DNA of 64,000 bases from Nocardioidaceae bacterium (GCA_017744365.1 JAGIBL010000001.1:248001-312000); one strand, 5' to 3'; counted from the stretch's first letter, positions 49,114 through 57,520 are shown. Notes: generated by a model not told the origin, from the sequence alone. Program-made: numbers and translations.

Positions 49114-49653
49114 GTGGCCGTCAAGATTCGCCTGAAGCGCATGGGCAAGATCCGCCAGCCCTACTACCGCGTGGTCGTCGTCGACTCCCGCAAGAAGCGG
49201 GACGGCAAGGTCATCGAGGAGATCGGGAAGTACCACCCGAAGGAGGAGCCCTCCTTCATCCAGATCACCTCGGACCGCGCCCAGTACTGGCTCGGAGTCG
49301 GCGCGCAGCCGTCCGAGGCCGTCGAGGCCATCCTCAAGGTGACCGGCGACTGGCAGAAGTTCAAGGGCCTGCCGGGCGCCGAGGGCACCCTCAAGGTCGC
49401 CGAGCCCAAGCGCGACAAGACCGAGATCTTCAACGAGGCTCTCAAGGACGCCGCCAACGAGCCCAAGGCCGAGGCAGTCACGAAGAAGGCTGCCGCCAAG
49501 AAGGCCGAGCCCAAGGCCGAGGAGCCGAAGGCTGAGGAGCCGAAGGCCGAGGCGCCCGCCGAGGAGACCCCGGCTGCCGAGGCTCCGGCGGAGGAGGCGC
49601 CCGCCGCCGACGCCCCGGCCGAGGCCGAGGCGACCGAGACCACCGAGGCGTGA
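49114..49653 (+). CDS. rpsP: 30S ribosomal protein S16 with long acidic tail
   Basis: A 179-residue protein. Residues 1-85 are normal S16 ('[29 protein letters not shown]'). The remaining 95 residues are a low-complexity Ala/Glu/Pro/Lys tail (repeats of EEPKAE and APAEE), far longer than in E. coli S16. The GTG start has AAGGAG 11 bases upstream. The KH-domain gene begins at its stop codon. Confidence 0.95.
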   Translation: MAVKIRLKRMGKIRQPYYRVVVVDSRKKRDGKVIEEIGKYHPKEEPSFIQITSDRAQYWLGVGAQPSEAVEAILKVTGDWQKFKGLPGAEGTLKVAEPKRDKTEIFNEALKDAANEPKAEAVTKKAAAKKAEPKAEEPKAEEPKAEAPAEETPAAEAPAEEAPAADAPAEAEATETTEA

Positions 49654-49655
49654 GC

Positions 49656-49898
49656 ATGCTCGCCGAGGCGCTCGAGCACCTGGTCCGCGGCGTCGTCGAC
49701 CACCCCGACGACGTCACGGTGAAGGACAAGCAGCTGCGGCGCGGCTCCGTCCTCGAGGTGCGGGTACACCCGTCCGACCTGGGCAAGGTGATCGGGCGCG
49801 GCGGCCGGACGGCCACCGCGTTCCGCACCGTCATCTCGGCCCTCGCCGGCCGGGGCGGGGCTCGGGTCGACTTCGTCGATGTCGACCGGAGGCGTTAA
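49656..49898 (+). CDS. khpA: KH-domain RNA-binding protein KhpA
   Basis: An 80-residue single KH-domain protein ('MLAEALEHLVRGVVDHPDDVTV', GxxG loop 'VIGRGGRTA'). It binds RNA, usually with KhpB/Jag. The gene lies between rpsP and rimM in most Gram-positive bacteria; here a foreign minus-strand operon separates it from rimM. ATG 49656 is chosen; GTG 49650 overlaps the rpsP stop and adds two residues. Confidence 0.92.
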   Translation: MLAEALEHLVRGVVDHPDDVTVKDKQLRRGSVLEVRVHPSDLGKVIGRGGRTATAFRTVISALAGRGGARVDFVDVDRRR

Positions 49899-49907
49899 CC
49901 GGAGGCG

Positions 49908-50642
49908 CTAGCCGTCCCGTCGAGCGAACGTCAGCCCACCGAGGCACACCACGATCGCGGCCGTCACGACCATCGTGACGGCCGCGATCGTCGTTCCGGC
50001 CGGGAAGCTCTGGTCGGTGGACAGCTGGGCGCCGTGGACGACCTGGGTCACCACGGTTCCCGGGCTGGCGCCCACCACCCACGGCTGCAGCGACCCGAGC
50101 AGCCCGGCCGCGGCCTTCGGCAGCAGCAGCGCGGCGAGCACGATCGCGGTCGACGCGGTCGCCGACCGGGTGAGCACGCCGACCGCCGCGCCGACCGCCG
50201 CGACCGCGACGGCCGTCAGCGCGGTGCCGGCGAGAGCGACGGGATCGCCGGTCCGGTGTCCCGGCGGCGTGACCGCGGCGACCAGGGCGAACGAGAGGGC
50301 TGCTCCCACCAGTGCGCCCGCGCCGGCGACCGTGGCGGTGGCCGCGATCTTCGCCCCGTAGAGCAGTGGCCGCCGTGGCACGGTCGCGAGGCTGACGATC
50401 AGGGTGCGCTGGGTGTACTCGCTGCTCGCCACCGCCGCCGCCCAGGCACCGAACCCGGCCAGGAGCACCATCGAGCCGCTCGCGGCACCGCTGGTCACCG
50501 TGTCGCGCGCCCCGAGCCCGCCGCCCGAGACGACCAGCAGCGAGGTGAGCGGCAGGGCCAGCGTCGCGGCCACCGTGCCGACCCGGAAGCCGCGCACGGT
50601 GGCGATCTTGACCAGCTCGGCGGTCAGGGCGGCCCGGATCAC
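49908..50642 (-). CDS. ABC-2-type transporter permease (operon A)
   Basis: A 244-residue membrane protein with about six helices, including the typical ABC-2 segments 'ELVKIATVRGFRVG' and 'EYTQRTLIVSLATVPRRPLLYGAKIAA'. It forms the channel of an exporter with the ATPase encoded upstream, whose stop it overlaps as GTGA. Substrate unknown. It is the last gene of the four-gene operon and is convergent with khpA, ten bases away. Confidence 0.88.
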   Translation of the reverse strand: MIRAALTAELVKIATVRGFRVGTVAATLALPLTSLLVVSGGGLGARDTVTSGAASGSMVLLAGFGAWAAAVASSEYTQRTLIVSLATVPRRPLLYGAKIAATATVAGAGALVGAALSFALVAAVTPPGHRTGDPVALAGTALTAVAVAAVGAAVGVLTRSATASTAIVLAALLLPKAAAGLLGSLQPWVVGASPGTVVTQVVHGAQLSTDQSFPAGTTIAAVTMVVTAAIVVCLGGLTFARRDG

Positions 50643-51355
50643 GACCCCACCAGGGCCAGGTAGCGCTTCTCCAGGGCGCCGGGCTCGTCGCTGCCCACGA
50701 ACGCGGCCATCGGCTCCGCCGCGAGGATGCGGCCCTCGTCGATCAGCACCACGTCGTCGGCGACCTGCTCGACCTCGCTCATCAGGTGGCTGGAGACCAG
50801 CACGGTCCGGCCCGCGTCGGCCAACGTGCGCAGCACCGTGCGCAGCCAGCGGATCGTGGCCGCGTCGAGCCCGTTGTGCGGTTCGTCGAGGATCACCACC
50901 GCCGGGTCGCCGAGGAGCGCGGTGGCGAGCCCGAGCCGCTGGCGCATGCCCAGCGACATCTGGCCGAACGGCAGCGTCGCGATGGCGTGGAGGCCGACGG
51001 TCTCGATGGCCGCGCCGACGGACCAGCGAGGCAGGCCGTTGCTCGCCGCGACCACGGCGAGGTGACCCCGGGCGGTCCGGCCCGGGTGGACCGCGTCCGG
51101 CGAGAGCAGCGCGCCCGCGACCCGGATGGGCTGCGGGTGCTCGCGGAACCGACGGCCGCCGATGGTGGCGCGGCCCGAGGTGAGGTGGTCGATGCCCAGG
51201 ATCGCGCGCAGCGTGGTCGACTTGCCGGCGCCGTTCGGTCCCAGGAACGCGGTGACCCGGCCGGGCAGTGCTGTGAAGCTCACGTCCTCGAGCACGGTCA
51301 CGCCGTCGATCACCTTGGACGCCGCCTCGACCTCGATCGCCAGCGGTTCAGGCAT
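50639..51355 (-). CDS. ABC transporter ATPase (operon A)
   Basis: A 238-residue nucleotide-binding protein of the drug/lipid-export type. Walker A is 'GPNGAGKST' near residue 40. The signature is the diverged SLGMRQR, Walker B is 'VVILDEPHNGLD' and the switch histidine is in 'VSSHLMSEVEQ'. It pairs with the downstream ABC-2 permease. It overlaps the upstream lipoprotein gene by eight bases, so all are co-translated. Confidence 0.92.
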   Translation of the reverse strand: MPEPLAIEVEAASKVIDGVTVLEDVSFTALPGRVTAFLGPNGAGKSTTLRAILGIDHLTSGRATIGGRRFREHPQPIRVAGALLSPDAVHPGRTARGHLAVVAASNGLPRWSVGAAIETVGLHAIATLPFGQMSLGMRQRLGLATALLGDPAVVILDEPHNGLDAATIRWLRTVLRTLADAGRTVLVSSHLMSEVEQVADDVVLIDEGRILAAEPMAAFVGSDEPGALEKRYLALVGS

Positions 51356-52145
51356 GCGGTGCCTTCGCGGCCTTCTCGAAGGTCCCTTCCAGGTGCCAGC
51401 GCCCGATGAACCGGTTGAACGGGCCGCCGACGATCAGGCTGGTCCACTCCAGCACGAACCGGCCGGTCTTCTCGTCGTACGTGCCGGTCGCGCCCTTCCC
51501 GGTGATCGTCGGGGCCGGCGCGGACTCCAGGTACGTCCCGGCGACCCAGTCCCAGACCTTCTCGGCCTTCTCCTGGCCGGGCGCCTTGGCGCCGGTGCTG
51601 GAGACCGGCTTGGGCGCGCCCTGGTTGAAGACCTGGTTGTTCCAGGTGACGCCCCACGACGACAGGTCGGCGGTGAGCCTGCCGTCCTTCACATACGCCG
51701 TCGGCGGCGCGACCTTGGTCCGGGTCTGCGGGTCGACCGGGTTGGTCGCGATGCTGAACCGCACGCCGAAGAACTTCGTCGGCCTGGTGATCGCGGCCGC
51801 GAGGGAGTCGCCGTCGGCCGCGAACGCCGGGCGTGGCTGCGACTGGTACCCGCCCAGCCGGATGCCGCCGGAGGTGCCCGGTGCCAGCAGGGTGGCCTCG
51901 CCGCCGTCGGCCGGGGAGTCGGCGTTCCTCATGTACGGGCCCTTCGTCGCGCTGCCGCCGACCTGCACCATCCGGAACCAGGTCCCGGTCACCTTCCCCG
52001 CCTCGACCGATCCCGGGGCGAGCTCGAGCAGGCCGACCAGCTCGGTGCCGCGGTCGTCCCTCGCGGAGCCCTGGTCGGTCGAGCAGGCGGTCGGCCCGAG
52101 CAGGGCCGTGGCGGTCAGGACCGCGATCAGGAAGCGCTTGGTCAT
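51348..52145 (-). CDS. Probable lipoprotein with unassigned exported domain (operon A)
   Basis: A 265-residue exported protein. The N-terminus is a signal peptide ending in 'LLGPTAC' with Cys21 as probable lipid site; proline at -3 is not ideal for a lipobox. Residues 34-257 form one domain with hallmarks 'WFRMV', 'GPYMRNADS', 'LAPGTSGG', 'TNPVDPQT', 'WNNQVFNQGAPKP' and 'IVGGPFNRFIGRWHLEG'. The secreted protein at 55738-56811 has the same blocks in the same order. I cannot name the domain. It starts at ATG 52145, overlapping the upstream membrane-protein gene. It may be the extracellular component of the ABC system. Confidence 0.82.
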   Translation of the reverse strand: MTKRFLIAVLTATALLGPTACSTDQGSARDDRGTELVGLLELAPGSVEAGKVTGTWFRMVQVGGSATKGPYMRNADSPADGGEATLLAPGTSGGIRLGGYQSQPRPAFAADGDSLAAAITRPTKFFGVRFSIATNPVDPQTRTKVAPPTAYVKDGRLTADLSSWGVTWNNQVFNQGAPKPVSSTGAKAPGQEKAEKVWDWVAGTYLESAPAPTITGKGATGTYDEKTGRFVLEWTSLIVGGPFNRFIGRWHLEGTFEKAAKAPHA

Positions 52146-53116
52146 GGTGATTCCTTTCGCCGGCGGGACCCGGACGCCGCCACCGTGAGTGAGCCGAGGA
52201 CGCCGGCGCCGACGAGCAGCCACGGCATCGCGACCAGCCCGGAGATGCCGACCGGGCGGGTCAGGTCGTCGAGGTCGCGCAGGGCCCGGTAGTCGGCGAG
52301 GCTGTCGTTGATGGCGCCGACCAGGCCGGCCAGGTCCGAGGAGACCGCCGGCCAGGCTCGGACCAGGGCGGCGAGGTCGCGCTCGGCCCTGCCGGTGCGC
52401 GAGACCGCCCGGAATGCCGTGTCGAGCTCGCCGACGGCGTGCACCAGGACGACGAAGTCCTCCTGCTGCTGGCGGACGGTCGCCTCCGTCATCACCGGAG
52501 CCAGGGCGTGCTGGAGCCGCTCGCCGGCGCGGGAGCCGTCCGGGAGCCCGCTCACGAACGGGTAGCCGATCAGTGCCGCCGACGCCGCGAGCGCGAGCAG
52601 CCGCGCCCCGGTGGCGCGCTGCCGGGGCCCGCGGAGCAGCGTCGTGCCGGCGTACGCCATCGACAGCCCCGCCACCACGACCAGGAACGGGATCCGGTCG
52701 AACCCGCCGACGCCGGCGACCTGCCGGTAGTCCGGCGCCGCGGCACGCACCCGGCCGAGCAGGTCGGTTCCGCGCGCGTCGATCGCGGGCGCCGTCGCGC
52801 GGTACTCGTCCAGTCCGCGGAAGCGGCCGGCCGGCACCTGGCGCTGCCGGTACACCTCGTCGATCGCGGCCGCCCCGCGGCGCAGCGTGCCGAGATCGGC
52901 GTCGTACCGGTCCAGCGCGTCGGCGGTGAGGTGCGGCGCGAACCCGTCGACGAGCTGCTGGCCCGAGGCGGCCCGGGCGAACAGCCCGCCGGCCACCGGG
53001 ACGACGGCGAGCAGCGCGCCGAGCACGAGCATCGCCAGCGCCGGCAGCCGACGGCGGTGCGCCGGTGCGGCGACCGCGCGGACGACCGGGGGCGCGACGG
53101 GCAGGACGAGGGTCAT
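52142..53116 (-). CDS. Multi-pass membrane protein of unknown family, first gene of operon A
   Basis: A 324-residue protein with a membrane helix near residues 25-48, a long extracytoplasmic helical segment (about 50-140), two central helices (about 145-200), a second extracytoplasmic segment and a final helix near 290-312. I recognise no family. ATG 53116 is preferred; TTG 53149 is in frame but would nearly abut the palindromic operator. No ribosome-binding site is evident at either start. It overlaps the lipoprotein gene as ATGA. Confidence 0.72.
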   Translation of the reverse strand: MTLVLPVAPPVVRAVAAPAHRRRLPALAMLVLGALLAVVPVAGGLFARAASGQQLVDGFAPHLTADALDRYDADLGTLRRGAAAIDEVYRQRQVPAGRFRGLDEYRATAPAIDARGTDLLGRVRAAAPDYRQVAGVGGFDRIPFLVVVAGLSMAYAGTTLLRGPRQRATGARLLALAASAALIGYPFVSGLPDGSRAGERLQHALAPVMTEATVRQQQEDFVVLVHAVGELDTAFRAVSRTGRAERDLAALVRAWPAVSSDLAGLVGAINDSLADYRALRDLDDLTRPVGISGLVAMPWLLVGAGVLGSLTVAASGSRRRKESP

Positions 53117-53158
53117 GAGTGCTCGGCTTCGGGGAGGGGTGCCAGCCAATTGGAGTTA

Positions 53159-53177
53159 GTCAATCAAGTGTATCGAC
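53159..53177. promoter_or_regulatory. Palindromic operator upstream of operon A
   Basis: GTCAATCA and GTATCGAC flank a 3-base centre (19 bp in all, imperfect dyad). It begins 43 bp upstream of the ATG at 53116, in an AT-rich patch unusual for this DNA. A related 19-bp dyad precedes operon B at nearly the same distance. Confidence 0.6.
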
Positions 53178-53228
53178 AATATCCTCCGAGGGCACCGGCG
53201 CCCGCAGGGTGGGACCCGATCCACCACA

Positions 53229-53774
53229 ATGGGCGCCGTGAGCGTGGAGGACTATCTCGTCGTGGGCCGGATCGGCAAGCCGCACGGCCTCAAGGGCGAG
53301 GTCTCGGTGGAGCCGCGGACCGACGAGCCCGAGCGCCGTTTCGCTGCCGGCGCCTCCCTGCAGGTGGAGCGGCCCCGGCCCGGCGCCGGCGGGACGCTCA
53401 CCGTCCGCGCCTCGCGCTGGCACTCCGGCCGGCTGCTGGTCACCTTCGAGGAGATCACCGACCGGAACGCGGCCGAGGCGGCACGCGGCACCGTGCTCGT
53501 CGTCCCGGTGGACCCGGACGAGCAGCCCGAGGACCCCGAGGAGTTCTACGACCACCAGCTCGTCGGCCTCGCGGTGGAGAGCCCCGACGGCACCCGGCTC
53601 GCCACGGTCACCCGCGTCGAGCACACCGGGGCGCAGGACCTGCTGGTCCTCGACGTCGACGGTCGCTCGGTGCTGTTCCCCTTCGTGCAGGCGCTGGTCC
53701 CCCTGGTGGACGTGCGCGGCGGCCGGGTCGTCGTCGACGACCGCCCCGGCCTGCTCGCCGAGGAGGCGCCGTGA
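53229..53774 (+). CDS. rimM: Ribosome maturation factor RimM
   Basis: A 181-residue 16S rRNA processing factor. The N-terminal domain begins '[19 protein letters not shown]', and a PRC-barrel C-terminal domain ('[13 protein letters not shown]', '[14 protein letters not shown]') binds S19. ATG 53229 is used; GTG 53238, seven bases after CACAAT, is an alternative leaderless start. trmD overlaps its stop as GTGA. Confidence 0.94.
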   Translation: MGAVSVEDYLVVGRIGKPHGLKGEVSVEPRTDEPERRFAAGASLQVERPRPGAGGTLTVRASRWHSGRLLVTFEEITDRNAAEAARGTVLVVPVDPDEQPEDPEEFYDHQLVGLAVESPDGTRLATVTRVEHTGAQDLLVLDVDGRSVLFPFVQALVPLVDVRGGRVVVDDRPGLLAEEAP

Positions 53775-54937
53775 GGATCGACGTCGTCTCGATCTTCCCC
53801 GGCTACCTGGCCCCGCTGGACCTGTCGCTGCCCGGCAAGGCTCGCGAGTCCGGTCTGGTCGACCTGCACGTGCACGACCTGCGCGGGTGGGCTCACGACC
53901 GTCACCGCACAGTCGATGACACCCCCTACGGCGGCGGCGCCGGGATGGTGATGAAGCCGGAGCCGTGGGGCGAGGCGCTCGACGCGATCGCCCCGGACGG
54001 CGCGACCCTGATCGTGCCCACGCCGGCCGGACGGCCGTTCACGCAGGCCCTGGCGGCCGAGCTGGCCAATCGCGAGCGCCTCATCTTCGCGTGCGGCCGA
54101 TACGAGGGCATCGACCAGCGGGTGCTCGACGACGCCGCTCGTCGGCTCGACGTCGTCGAGGTGTCGCTGGGTGACTACGTGCTCAACGGCGGGGAGGTGG
54201 CCGCGCTGGCGATCACCGAGGCGGTCATCCGGCTGCTGCCCGGGTTCATGGGCAACGCCGCGTCGCTGACCGAGGAGTCCCACGCTCTGTCCGATTCGGG
54301 GGCGAGCCTGCTGGAGTACCCGGTGTACACCAAGCCGGCCTCCTGGCGCGGGCTGGACGTGCCCGAGGTGCTGCTGTCCGGCGACCACGGCCGGATCGAG
54401 GCCTGGCGGCACGACCAGGCTCTGCGCCGTACGGCGGAGCGCCGGCCCGACCTGCGGCATCCGGCCGAGACGCTCGGCGACCTGGAGCTGAGGGCCGCCG
54501 TGCCCGCGGACGCCGGCGAGCTGTTCACCCTGCAGCGGGCCTGCTGGGTGCAGGAGCAGCAGGCGAACCCCGGGGTGGAGATCCCCGCGCTCGGCGAGGA
54601 GCTCGACGACGTTCGGCGCTGGCTGGCCCGCGACACCGTGCTGGTGGCGCGCGCCTCCGGCCGGCTGGTCGGCGCGGTCCGGGCACGGCTGCAGGACCAG
54701 GTGTGGGACATCGGCCGGCTGATGGTCGCCCCGGACCTGCAGGGACGCGGGCTCGGGCAGGCGCTGCTGGAGCGGATCGAGGCCGCCGCCCCCGAGACGG
54801 CCCGGGAGTTCGAGCTCTTCACCGGGGCCGGGAGCACCCGGAACCAGAGGATGTACAAGAAGGCCGGCTACCGGCTGCGCGGCCCGGCCCCCGGGGACCC
54901 GGGCGCGGTCCGGCTGACCAAGCGGCGTCCGTCCTAG
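53771..54937 (+). CDS. trmD: tRNA (guanine37-N1)-methyltransferase fused to GNAT domain
   Basis: A 388-residue fusion. Residues 1-232 are TrmD, a SPOUT methyltransferase that makes m1G37 to prevent frameshifting: '[17 protein letters not shown]', '[10 protein letters not shown]', '[11 protein letters not shown]' and '[13 protein letters not shown]' are present. Residues 235-388 are a GNAT acetyltransferase with motif A '[18 protein letters not shown]' (QGRGLG 324-329). The join is a continuous frame with no stop or ribosome-binding site between. The GNAT substrate is unknown. Confidence 0.93.
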   Translation: MRIDVVSIFPGYLAPLDLSLPGKARESGLVDLHVHDLRGWAHDRHRTVDDTPYGGGAGMVMKPEPWGEALDAIAPDGATLIVPTPAGRPFTQALAAELANRERLIFACGRYEGIDQRVLDDAARRLDVVEVSLGDYVLNGGEVAALAITEAVIRLLPGFMGNAASLTEESHALSDSGASLLEYPVYTKPASWRGLDVPEVLLSGDHGRIEAWRHDQALRRTAERRPDLRHPAETLGDLELRAAVPADAGELFTLQRACWVQEQQANPGVEIPALGEELDDVRRWLARDTVLVARASGRLVGAVRARLQDQVWDIGRLMVAPDLQGRGLGQALLERIEAAAPETAREFELFTGAGSTRNQRMYKKAGYRLRGPAPGDPGAVRLTKRRPS

Positions 54938-54955
54938 GCTCTTCCTAGGCCCTTC

Positions 54956-55738
54956 TTACGCGCTGGTGTCGTGCAGCAGCGCGTTCTGCAGCGCGACGAC
55001 GCACCCGCCCAGCGCTGAGGTCGCCAGCTTCTGCGCGTACGGCGCCAGCGCCGCGGCCAGCCGGGTCTCGGACTCCAGGAACCGCTGCCGGTACGGGCCG
55101 TAGAGCGGTCCCAGCAGCGCGAACCCGGTGTCGAGCAGCCGCTCGAACGGCCTGAGCAGCGGGTCGAGCAGCGGACTCACCGTCGGCGCCAGCGCGGGGT
55201 ACTTCGCCAGGATCGGCCCGATCAGCTGCAGTGCCGGCTGGTAGGCCGAGGCCATCGCGAACGCCTCCGCCGAGAACGGCCCGAACGCCGGGGCGAAGTC
55301 GATGAGCGACTGCAGGCCGCCGTCGCTCTCGGAGGACGCGATGTCGATCGGGCACGGGGTGGTCCGCGCCGATGCCGGGGGCGGAGTCGGCTGCTGGCTC
55401 GGGGTCGCGGCCGGCGCTGTCGGCGCTGTCGGCGCCGCCGCCGGGGCCGCCGGGGCGCTCGGCTCCGTGGCGATCGGCACCGCGACCCCGCCGCTCCCCA
55501 GGGGTACCGAGGCGGGCACCGGGGCCGGGGCGAGCGGCGCCGAGGGCGCGGCCACCTGGGCGGCCACCTGGGCCGGTGCCGTGCCCGCGGGGATGGAGGT
55601 CGTCCTGGTGACCGTGTCGACCCGGACCGAGAACGCGGCCAGGACGAGCAGGTCGATCACGACGAAGCCGAGCACCACGTTGCGCAGGACGGTGTGCGAG
55701 ACGCGGTCGAGCCGGAGCCTGGAGATCGGGTTCGGCAT
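54956..55738 (-). CDS. Membrane-anchored helical extracytoplasmic protein (operon B)
   Basis: A 260-residue protein. A basic N-terminus and one helix (19-37) are followed by an Ala/Pro-rich linker (50-125). The C-terminal domain (140-260) is helical with many Leu/Pro turns ('FAPAFGPFSAEAFAMASAYQPAL…') and two cysteines (129 and about 247) that could form a disulfide. I recognise no family. ATG 55738 overlaps the stop of the upstream secreted-protein gene by one base, so the two are co-translated. Confidence 0.72.
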   Translation of the reverse strand: MPNPISRLRLDRVSHTVLRNVVLGFVVIDLLVLAAFSVRVDTVTRTTSIPAGTAPAQVAAQVAAPSAPLAPAPVPASVPLGSGGVAVPIATEPSAPAAPAAAPTAPTAPAATPSQQPTPPPASARTTPCPIDIASSESDGGLQSLIDFAPAFGPFSAEAFAMASAYQPALQLIGPILAKYPALAPTVSPLLDPLLRPFERLLDTGFALLGPLYGPYRQRFLESETRLAAALAPYAQKLATSALGGCVVALQNALLHDTSA

Positions 55739-56811
55739 CAGGCCACCCCGCGATGCGTGCGCGAATGACCCGCGAGCGCGAGCAGGATCAACGCCCCGAA
55801 GCCGAGCACGGCCAGGCCGCCGGCCAGCCAGATGACCGGCCAGGAGACCCGCCAGTCCTGCGTGGTCACCGTCCGGGAGGTGGCGACCGGCTGGGTGACC
55901 TCGCCGGCGGCGACCGGCAGGCCGTTGGCCGGGCTCGCGAGCGGGGCGCCGGGGGCGGTCGTGGCGGCGCCGCCGGTGGTCGTGCTGGTCCCGCTGCTGC
56001 CGGTTGCCGGGGTGCCGGTGCCGCCGCTCGCAGCGGTGCCCGTGGTCGTCGTACCGGAGGTGGTGGTCGTCCCGGAGCCGGCCGTGGCGGCGGGCGCGGA
56101 CGCCGGCACGAACCGGCCCTCGAAGTGCCACTTGCCGGTGAACTTGTCGAACGGGCCGCCGACGATCTGGCTGGTCCAGTCGAGGGTGAAGGCGCCGGTG
56201 CGGGCGTCGTAGGTCCCGGTGGCGGCCCGGGTGTTGCCGGGCAGCGAGCCGTCGGGCTTCGGCGCGCCCTGGTGGAAGTGCTGGTTGTTCCAGGTGACCG
56301 AGAAGCTGCGCAGGTCGGCGCTCAGGGTGCTGCCGCTGACCGTCACCCGGGGCGCCGGAACGGCCCGCTTCGTCTGCGGGTCGACCGGGTTCGTGGCGGT
56401 GGCGAAGCTGGTGCCGTAGAAGCGCGCGGGGGCGGTCAGCCGGTGCGCCTTGGCATCGCCGTTGGCCGCGAACGCGGGGGAGGGGATCGACTGGTACGAG
56501 CCGACCCGCAGGCCTCCGTCGGTCCCGGGGGCCAGCGGCGTGAGGCTGTGGTCGGAGCAGGTCGAGTCGTTGTTCGACAGGTACGGCCCGTCGGCGCCGC
56601 CGCTGGGCAGGATCATCCGGAAGTAGGTCCCGGTGGCGCGGCCCCCGGAGCAGGTGCCCGCGGTCAGCCGCAGCGTGCCGGTGAGGGGAGTGGCCGCGGT
56701 CCGCGGGGCCTCCGGGCGTGCGGCGGCCGCCGCTGCGGCTGCCGGCGCCACCAGGGCGACCGTGGCGAGGAGGAGGGCGGCGAGGCGCCCAGGGAGGGGG
56801 AGGGGTGACAT
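55738..56811 (-). CDS. Secreted, membrane-anchored protein with the same unassigned domain (operon B)
   Basis: A 357-residue protein. It has a signal peptide (1-31), an exported domain (about 42-235), a Thr/Gly/Ala-rich wall-spanning linker (240-310), a C-terminal membrane helix (about 324-346) and a basic tail. There is no LPxTG sortase motif. Domain blocks 'YFRMI', 'GPYLSNNDS', 'LAPGTDGG', 'TNPVDPQT', 'WNNQHFHQGAPKP' and 'IVGGPFDKFTGKWHFEG' match the lipoprotein of operon A. Cys54 and Cys85 may pair. ATG 56811 is preferred; TTG 56823 is in frame. Confidence 0.8.
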   Translation of the reverse strand: MSPLPLPGRLAALLLATVALVAPAAAAAAAARPEAPRTAATPLTGTLRLTAGTCSGGRATGTYFRMILPSGGADGPYLSNNDSTCSDHSLTPLAPGTDGGLRVGSYQSIPSPAFAANGDAKAHRLTAPARFYGTSFATATNPVDPQTKRAVPAPRVTVSGSTLSADLRSFSVTWNNQHFHQGAPKPDGSLPGNTRAATGTYDARTGAFTLDWTSQIVGGPFDKFTGKWHFEGRFVPASAPAATAGSGTTTTSGTTTTGTAASGGTGTPATGSSGTSTTTGGAATTAPGAPLASPANGLPVAAGEVTQPVATSRTVTTQDWRVSWPVIWLAGGLAVLGFGALILLALAGHSRTHRGVA

Positions 56812-57169
56812 GTCTCGACTCAATTCGGGCTCGGAGATCGGTCGATCTTCATTAAGTCTATCAATATGATTGACTTATCTCATGAGGAGACTTCTGCAGG
56901 GGGCGCCGATCAGCCCGGCGGTGACCTTGATCGTCGTGGTGCTCGCGCTCGCCCGGGTCTGGGGGTAGCCGCCGATTTCCGTCGTGGCGGGGTCGTCTGG
57001 CAGACTTGATCCTCGGCCCAGTCGGCCACGATCGCCCGGAAGATACGTCCCGGGGATCCGCGTGAGCACCTGCCACAGGGGGCGCAGCGCGACGGCCAGC
57101 CAGACCGGACCACTCATACGCAGATCCACCACATCCGCGGCTGACCTGTGGCACTCGTGAGGAGACATC
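56812..57169. other. 358-bp intergenic region between operon B and rplS
   Basis: It contains the operator of operon B (56856-56874) within an AT-rich segment. Reading toward rplS there is a 28-codon open frame (56882-56968, ATG to TAG) encoding a hydrophobic peptide, with no ribosome-binding site; I do not call it a gene. The rplS ribosome-binding site GAGGAGA is at the right end. No clear rplS promoter was found. Confidence 0.5.
56856..56874. promoter_or_regulatory. Palindromic operator upstream of operon B
   Basis: GTCTATCA and TGATTGAC flank the centre ATA, a 19-bp dyad with seven of eight arm positions paired. It begins 45 bp before the ATG at 56811. Its minus strand reads AGTCAATCA, which also occurs in the operon A site. 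Confidence 0.62.
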
Positions 57170-57520
57170 ATGACCAACGTCATCGACGCGCTGTCCGCTG
57201 CCACCCTCCGCGACGACGTCCCCGCCTTCCGCGCGGGCGACACCGTCAAGGTCCACGTCAAGGTCGTCGAGGGCAACCGCTCCCGCATCCAGGTCTTCCA
57301 GGGCGTCGTCATCCGCGTCCAGGGCTCGGGCGTGGGCCGCAGCTTCACCGTCCGCAAGGTCTCCTTCGGCGTCGGTGTCGAGCGCACCTTCCCGATCAAC
57401 TCCCCGATCTTCGAGAAGATCGAGGTCGTCACCCGCGGTGACGTGCGCCGGGCGAAGCTCTACTACCTGCGCAACCTGCGCGGCAAGGCCGCCAAGATCA
57501 AGGAGCGCCGCGAGGCCTGA
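57170..57520 (+). CDS. rplS: 50S ribosomal protein L19
   Basis: A 116-residue large-subunit protein at the 30S-50S interface. '[29 protein letters not shown]' and '[17 protein letters not shown]' are diagnostic. ATG 57170 follows GAGGAGACATC. In related genomes rplS follows trmD directly; here operon B intervenes. Confidence 0.97.
   Translation: MTNVIDALSAATLRDDVPAFRAGDTVKVHVKVVEGNRSRIQVFQGVVIRVQGSGVGRSFTVRKVSFGVGVERTFPINSPIFEKIEVVTRGDVRRAKLYYLRNLRGKAAKIKERREA

Noticed and set aside
51348-52145. Assignment of the shared exported domain to the HtaA haem-binding family
   Set aside because: The order and type of conserved blocks do not fit what I know of HtaA (WGVK…SFRSY-type start); I prefer to leave it unassigned.
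54460-54490. Possible frameshift joining trmD and a separate GNAT gene
   Set aside because: The frame is continuous, with no stop or ribosome-binding site near the junction, and codon use is even across it; a genuine fusion is simpler.
56882-56968. 28-codon hydrophobic open frame before rplS
   Set aside because: No ribosome-binding site, and it lies beside the operon B operator; too short to support without conservation data.
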